From NCBI GenBank assembly GCA_963205415.1, contig CAUJJS010000121.1, positions 1 through 33,654 of the forward strand: a stretch of DNA of 33,654 bases. Reading direction: 5' to 3'. This DNA comes from Pseudomonadota bacterium. GTDB lineage: Bacteria > Pseudomonadota > Gammaproteobacteria > Xanthomonadales > Xanthomonadaceae. The translations under genes were made by a program, and so were the position numbers. The notes beneath the pieces were generated by a model. It saw only the letters and a program-made list of their open reading frames with translations. It was not told the DNA's origin and made no database searches. This document shows positions 31,052 to 33,654 of the stretch, one piece after another. Positions within the stretch are counted from its first letter, which is position 1, and each line of letters begins with the position of its first letter.

Positions 31052-31397
31052 TCTTGCCAACTGCTTTTCTGGATCCCAGGAAGGCGGCAAGGAACTGTGG
31101 CATGGATATGAGCAGCATGAAGATGATCGCAAACGGCAGCAGCGAAAACGAACTGCCGTTGAGCAATGCGCCGAGCATTTGGCCGCCCGCCATGCTCAGC
31201 GCCCAGCGCCAGGGCCTGATCGGAAAGCGACGGCCGAGGCCAAACGCAACCAGGCACATGAGCGGCATCCCCAGCAGGTAATAGGAGCCATCGTCCCAAG
31301 CTTCGTTTCTGCCGGTTGCGATGACGATTGCCAGGTAGACAAGCAAGCCGCAGACTGCAGAAATCGCATACGCGAGAAAGCTGTCGCCTTCTTTCAT
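31041..31397 (-). CDS. Small integral membrane protein of unknown function
   Basis: 118 residues with about four hydrophobic segments: FLAYAISAVCGLLVYLAIVI, YYLLGMPLMCLVAFGLG, ALSMAGGQMLGALLNG and LLPFAIIFMLLISMPQFLAA. Charged residues sit at the ends and in the short loops, as for a real membrane protein. The family is not one I can name. It is separate from the ABC operon, whose last gene ends 258 bp upstream on the same strand. Confidence 0.65.
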   Translation of the reverse strand: MKEGDSFLAYAISAVCGLLVYLAIVIATGRNEAWDDGSYYLLGMPLMCLVAFGLGRRFPIRPWRWALSMAGGQMLGALLNGSSFSLLPFAIIFMLLISMPQFLAAFLGSRKAVGKSAE

Positions 31398-31654
31398 GGT
31401 CTTCAGCCCTGATGGTTCGATTCAAGATTGTTGCATCGATGCGCATCTGAGGGCACACCTGTTCCTGCTGGAACACCGCGCGCTCGGTTTGGCTCACCCA
31501 ACGGCGCAAATCATGGCTGCGGGCTCTGCACCGGACACGCATTGCTCTGGCTCTGTCGGAAGCGATACCGGCGCGGGCGAAACCGCCCGCTCTCAGGCCA
31601 TGAACACGCTCACGAGCCAGACAGGCTGACTCGTGAGTTGCGCTGACTGAAGCA

Positions 31655-32863
31655 TCAGGCGGAGATCGCGAGCTTTTCCTGACGATAACGCCACACCGCG
31701 GCGGCCCAGAGCACGGCCACCAGCAGCAGCGAAGTGCCCAGATACACCGCCCACTGTTCGAACGAGGCCGATTCACTGCGGGTGATCTTCATGATGAGCT
31801 GGTTCTGCGACAGGAAGGGCACGGCGTATTGCCACAGGGCCGTGTCCTTGAGTGGATAGGCCATGAGGCCATAAGCCGGCAACATCGGCAGCATCATCAG
31901 CCACATGATGTGGCTTTGGGCCTCCTTCATGCTCTTGGCGCCGGCGGACAGAAAGGTCACCAGAGCGGTACCGATCACCACCAGAGGCAACAAGGTCACC
32001 ATCAGCTTGCCGATCGCGAGGAAACTCACATCCAACTGCTTGCCCAAGCCACCGGCAAAGGTCGCCGTCAGCTTGAACGACAGCAGGATCAGCAGCATCG
32101 ACAGAAAGCCCAAAATCACCGCCGCCAGCATCTTGCCGCCGACCAGTGCAGCGCGTGATACCGGCGTTGCCAGCAGCGGTTCGAGCGATTGCCGCTCGCG
32201 TTCGCCGGCGGTGGTATCCATGGCCAGATGCGAGCCGCCGATGAAGGCGAAGATCGTCAGGATCAGTGGCAACAGCACGGTCATCAGCGAGCTGTTCTTG
32301 GCCTCGGGGGTGGCCAGATCACGCGTGCCCACATGCACCGGCGTTGCGATACCGGGATTGATGCCGCGGATCAGCAGACGCATGGCACCTACTCGTGCGC
32401 CATAGCCTTGCAGCACGCGGCTCACGCGCGCGACCGACACATCGGCGTTGCGACGCGTGGTGTCGGTGATGATGTCGACCTGTGCCGGCCGACCGGCGTG
32501 CCAGTCCTCGGCGAAGTCGGGGTCGATGGCCAGCGCAAGGTCATCGACCTGGTCGCGGATGCGATCCTCGATGTCGGCAGGCGCGGCCTTGGCCTCGATG
32601 CCATAGGCGGCCAAATGCTTGACCAGGTTGGGGGCGCGTTCGATGCCCACCACCGGCAATTTGAGCGTGCCTTCGAGCTGGGTTTCGGCGCGCATTTCAC
32701 TGAGCTTGCCGACGCCCAGAAACAGCACCGGATAGAGCAATGGCGCCATCAGCAGGGTCAGCAGCAGGGTGCGGCGATCGCGGGCGAAGTCGATCCATTC
32801 CTTGCGCATGACTTGGAGCATGGCTGAGAACATGCCGACACGATGGGTTTGGATGCGGCTCAT
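31655..32863 (-). CDS. ABC-2 type permease, NatB-like
   Basis: 402 residues. One N-terminal membrane helix (LLLTLLMAPLLYPVLFLGVG) is followed by a large exported loop (about 55-205), then five helices (LPLILTIFAFIGGSHLAMD, MLAAVILGFLSMLLILLSFK and others) with the signature GERERQSLEPLLATPVSR. That is the layout of NatB-type permeases, which with NatA export sodium or unknown compounds. The start ATG overlaps the ABC ATPase stop by 4 bp (32860-32863), so translation is coupled. Confidence 0.85.
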   Translation of the reverse strand: MSRIQTHRVGMFSAMLQVMRKEWIDFARDRRTLLLTLLMAPLLYPVLFLGVGKLSEMRAETQLEGTLKLPVVGIERAPNLVKHLAAYGIEAKAAPADIEDRIRDQVDDLALAIDPDFAEDWHAGRPAQVDIITDTTRRNADVSVARVSRVLQGYGARVGAMRLLIRGINPGIATPVHVGTRDLATPEAKNSSLMTVLLPLILTIFAFIGGSHLAMDTTAGERERQSLEPLLATPVSRAALVGGKMLAAVILGFLSMLLILLSFKLTATFAGGLGKQLDVSFLAIGKLMVTLLPLVVIGTALVTFLSAGAKSMKEAQSHIMWLMMLPMLPAYGLMAYPLKDTALWQYAVPFLSQNQLIMKITRSESASFEQWAVYLGTSLLLVAVLWAAAVWRYRQEKLAISA

Positions 32864-33615
32864 GCGTGCAGTCCTTCTTCCGAACCGATGAGTTTGACGA
32901 AGGCGTCTTCGAGGTTGGATTCACCGGCGGCATCGCGCAGTTCGTCCGGGCTGCCTTGCGCTGTGACCCGACCCTTGGCGACGATGACGATGCGGTCACA
33001 CAGGGCGGCAACCTCCTGCATGATGTGGCTGGAGAAGATCACGCAGCGGCCCTCGGCGCGCAGTTCCTTCAAGAAGCCACGCAAGCCTCGGGTGGTCATC
33101 ACATCGAGGCCGTTGGTCGGCTCATCCAGAATCACGTTGCGTGGATCGTGCACCAAGGCGCGGGCAATCGCAGTCTTGGTGCGTTGGCCTTGGGAAAAGC
33201 CTTCGGTGGCGCGGTCGAGGAAGTCGTCCATTTGCAAGGCCGCCGCCAGTTTCGCCGTGCGTTGCGCGATGGCATCGGCGCTCATGCCGTGCAATTGGCC
33301 GAAGTACTGGATGTTCTCGCGCGCCGTCAGGCGTTTGTAGACGCCACGCGCATCCGGCAAAACCCCGAGGCTGCGGCGCACGGCTTGCGGGTCCTGTGCC
33401 ACGTCCACGCCATCCACCAAAACGCGGCCAGTTTCGGGCGTCATCAAGGTGTAGAGCATGCGCAGGGTGGTGGTCTTGCCGGCGCCATTGGGGCCAAGCA
33501 AGCCGGTGATCTGGCCGTCGTGGGCGACAAAGCCGACATCATCGACGGCAATGACCGGGCCACTGCCCTTGCCCTTGCCGGGGAATGTCTTGCGGAGGTG
33601 TTCTGCTGTAATCAT
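32860..33615 (-). CDS. ABC transporter ATP-binding protein, NatA-like
   Basis: 251 residues. Walker A GLLGPNGAGKTTTLRML, Q-loop replaced by GVLPDARGVYKRLTAREN, signature FSQGQRTKTAIARAL (the usual LSGGQ in the NatA form), Walker B VILDEPTNGLD and H-loop FSSHIMQE are all present. It supplies the energy for the NatB-like permease encoded just downstream. The start ATG is at 33613-33615. Substrate cannot be read from the sequence. Confidence 0.93.
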   Translation of the reverse strand: MITAEHLRKTFPGKGKGSGPVIAVDDVGFVAHDGQITGLLGPNGAGKTTTLRMLYTLMTPETGRVLVDGVDVAQDPQAVRRSLGVLPDARGVYKRLTARENIQYFGQLHGMSADAIAQRTAKLAAALQMDDFLDRATEGFSQGQRTKTAIARALVHDPRNVILDEPTNGLDVMTTRGLRGFLKELRAEGRCVIFSSHIMQEVAALCDRIVIVAKGRVTAQGSPDELRDAAGESNLEDAFVKLIGSEEGLHA

Positions 33616-33631
33616 GGGATGAGGGCCGTGA

Positions 33632-33654
33632 TTGGGGAATGGGGTTGGGGAATG
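33632..33654. repeat. G-rich tandem repeat at window end
   Basis: TTGGGGAATG occurs at 33632-33641 and 33645-33654, a 13-bp period (TTGGGGAATGGGG). The repeat probably continues past the window. Three GGGG runs lie within it. Confidence 0.7.

Noticed and set aside
31608..31638. Hairpin CACGAG/CTCGTG as terminator of the ABC operon
   Set aside because: The stem has a mismatch and no T-tract follows on the minus strand.

Overview
The window is GC-rich and densely coding, and reads as a chromosomal segment of a gammaproteobacterium, most likely Xanthomonadales/Lysobacterales. The pointers are the order dnaX-ebfC-recR, nfuA, a Mfd of the E. coli type, an IS5-like MITE carrying REP-type hairpins, and small secreted proteins with C-terminal tags (IPTL-CTERM-like tails and a terminal DGFE motif). 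The placement is inference; no rRNA, tRNA, plasmid or phage gene is visible.

Layout. 1-2527 (minus): the end of a CPGC redoxin after panD, then a CPBP-type membrane protein after phhB. 2625-3667 (plus): nfuA and a yeast-type cytosine deaminase. 3668-7253 is an accessory block of secreted proteins: an IPTL-tailed protein, a 129-bp IS5-like MITE at its stop codon, a 111-residue secreted module ending in DGFE, and a repeat protein cut by one in-frame TAA. The block ends in a second, orphan 3' end of a deaminase gene (7258-7335). 7446-9205: phasin-like protein, msrA, hslR. 9287-12273: a DUF2461 protein, a secreted beta-propeller-like protein and an unknown lipoprotein.

12274-12787 is a 514-bp gap with several perfect inverted repeats. 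It precedes a large surface-protein gene (choice-of-anchor A domain, DUF11 repeats, IPTL-like tail) that is split by a one-base frameshift near 13873 and followed by a clear terminator. 16117-20557 is a translationally coupled three-gene operon: a COG3573-type flavoprotein, an LldD-type FMN hydroxy-acid dehydrogenase and a benzoylformate-decarboxylase/acetolactate-synthase-like ThDP enzyme. It looks like a small alpha-hydroxy-acid/alpha-keto-acid pathway with unknown substrate. 20659-24337 holds housekeeping genes: a DUF2007 protein, dnaX, ebfC, recR, a HIT protein and a small GNAT protein.

24356-29539 (minus): mfd and a CSS-motif EAL phosphodiesterase whose promoter candidate has a perfect dyad in its spacer. 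29871-30986: a serine beta-lactamase-fold lipoprotein. 31041-33615 (minus): a small membrane protein and a NatAB-like ABC exporter. The window ends in a G-rich tandem repeat.

The most interesting points are the flanking of the secreted block by two deaminase 3' ends, the two broken surface-protein genes, the MITE at a stop codon, and the three-gene oxidoreductase/ThDP operon.
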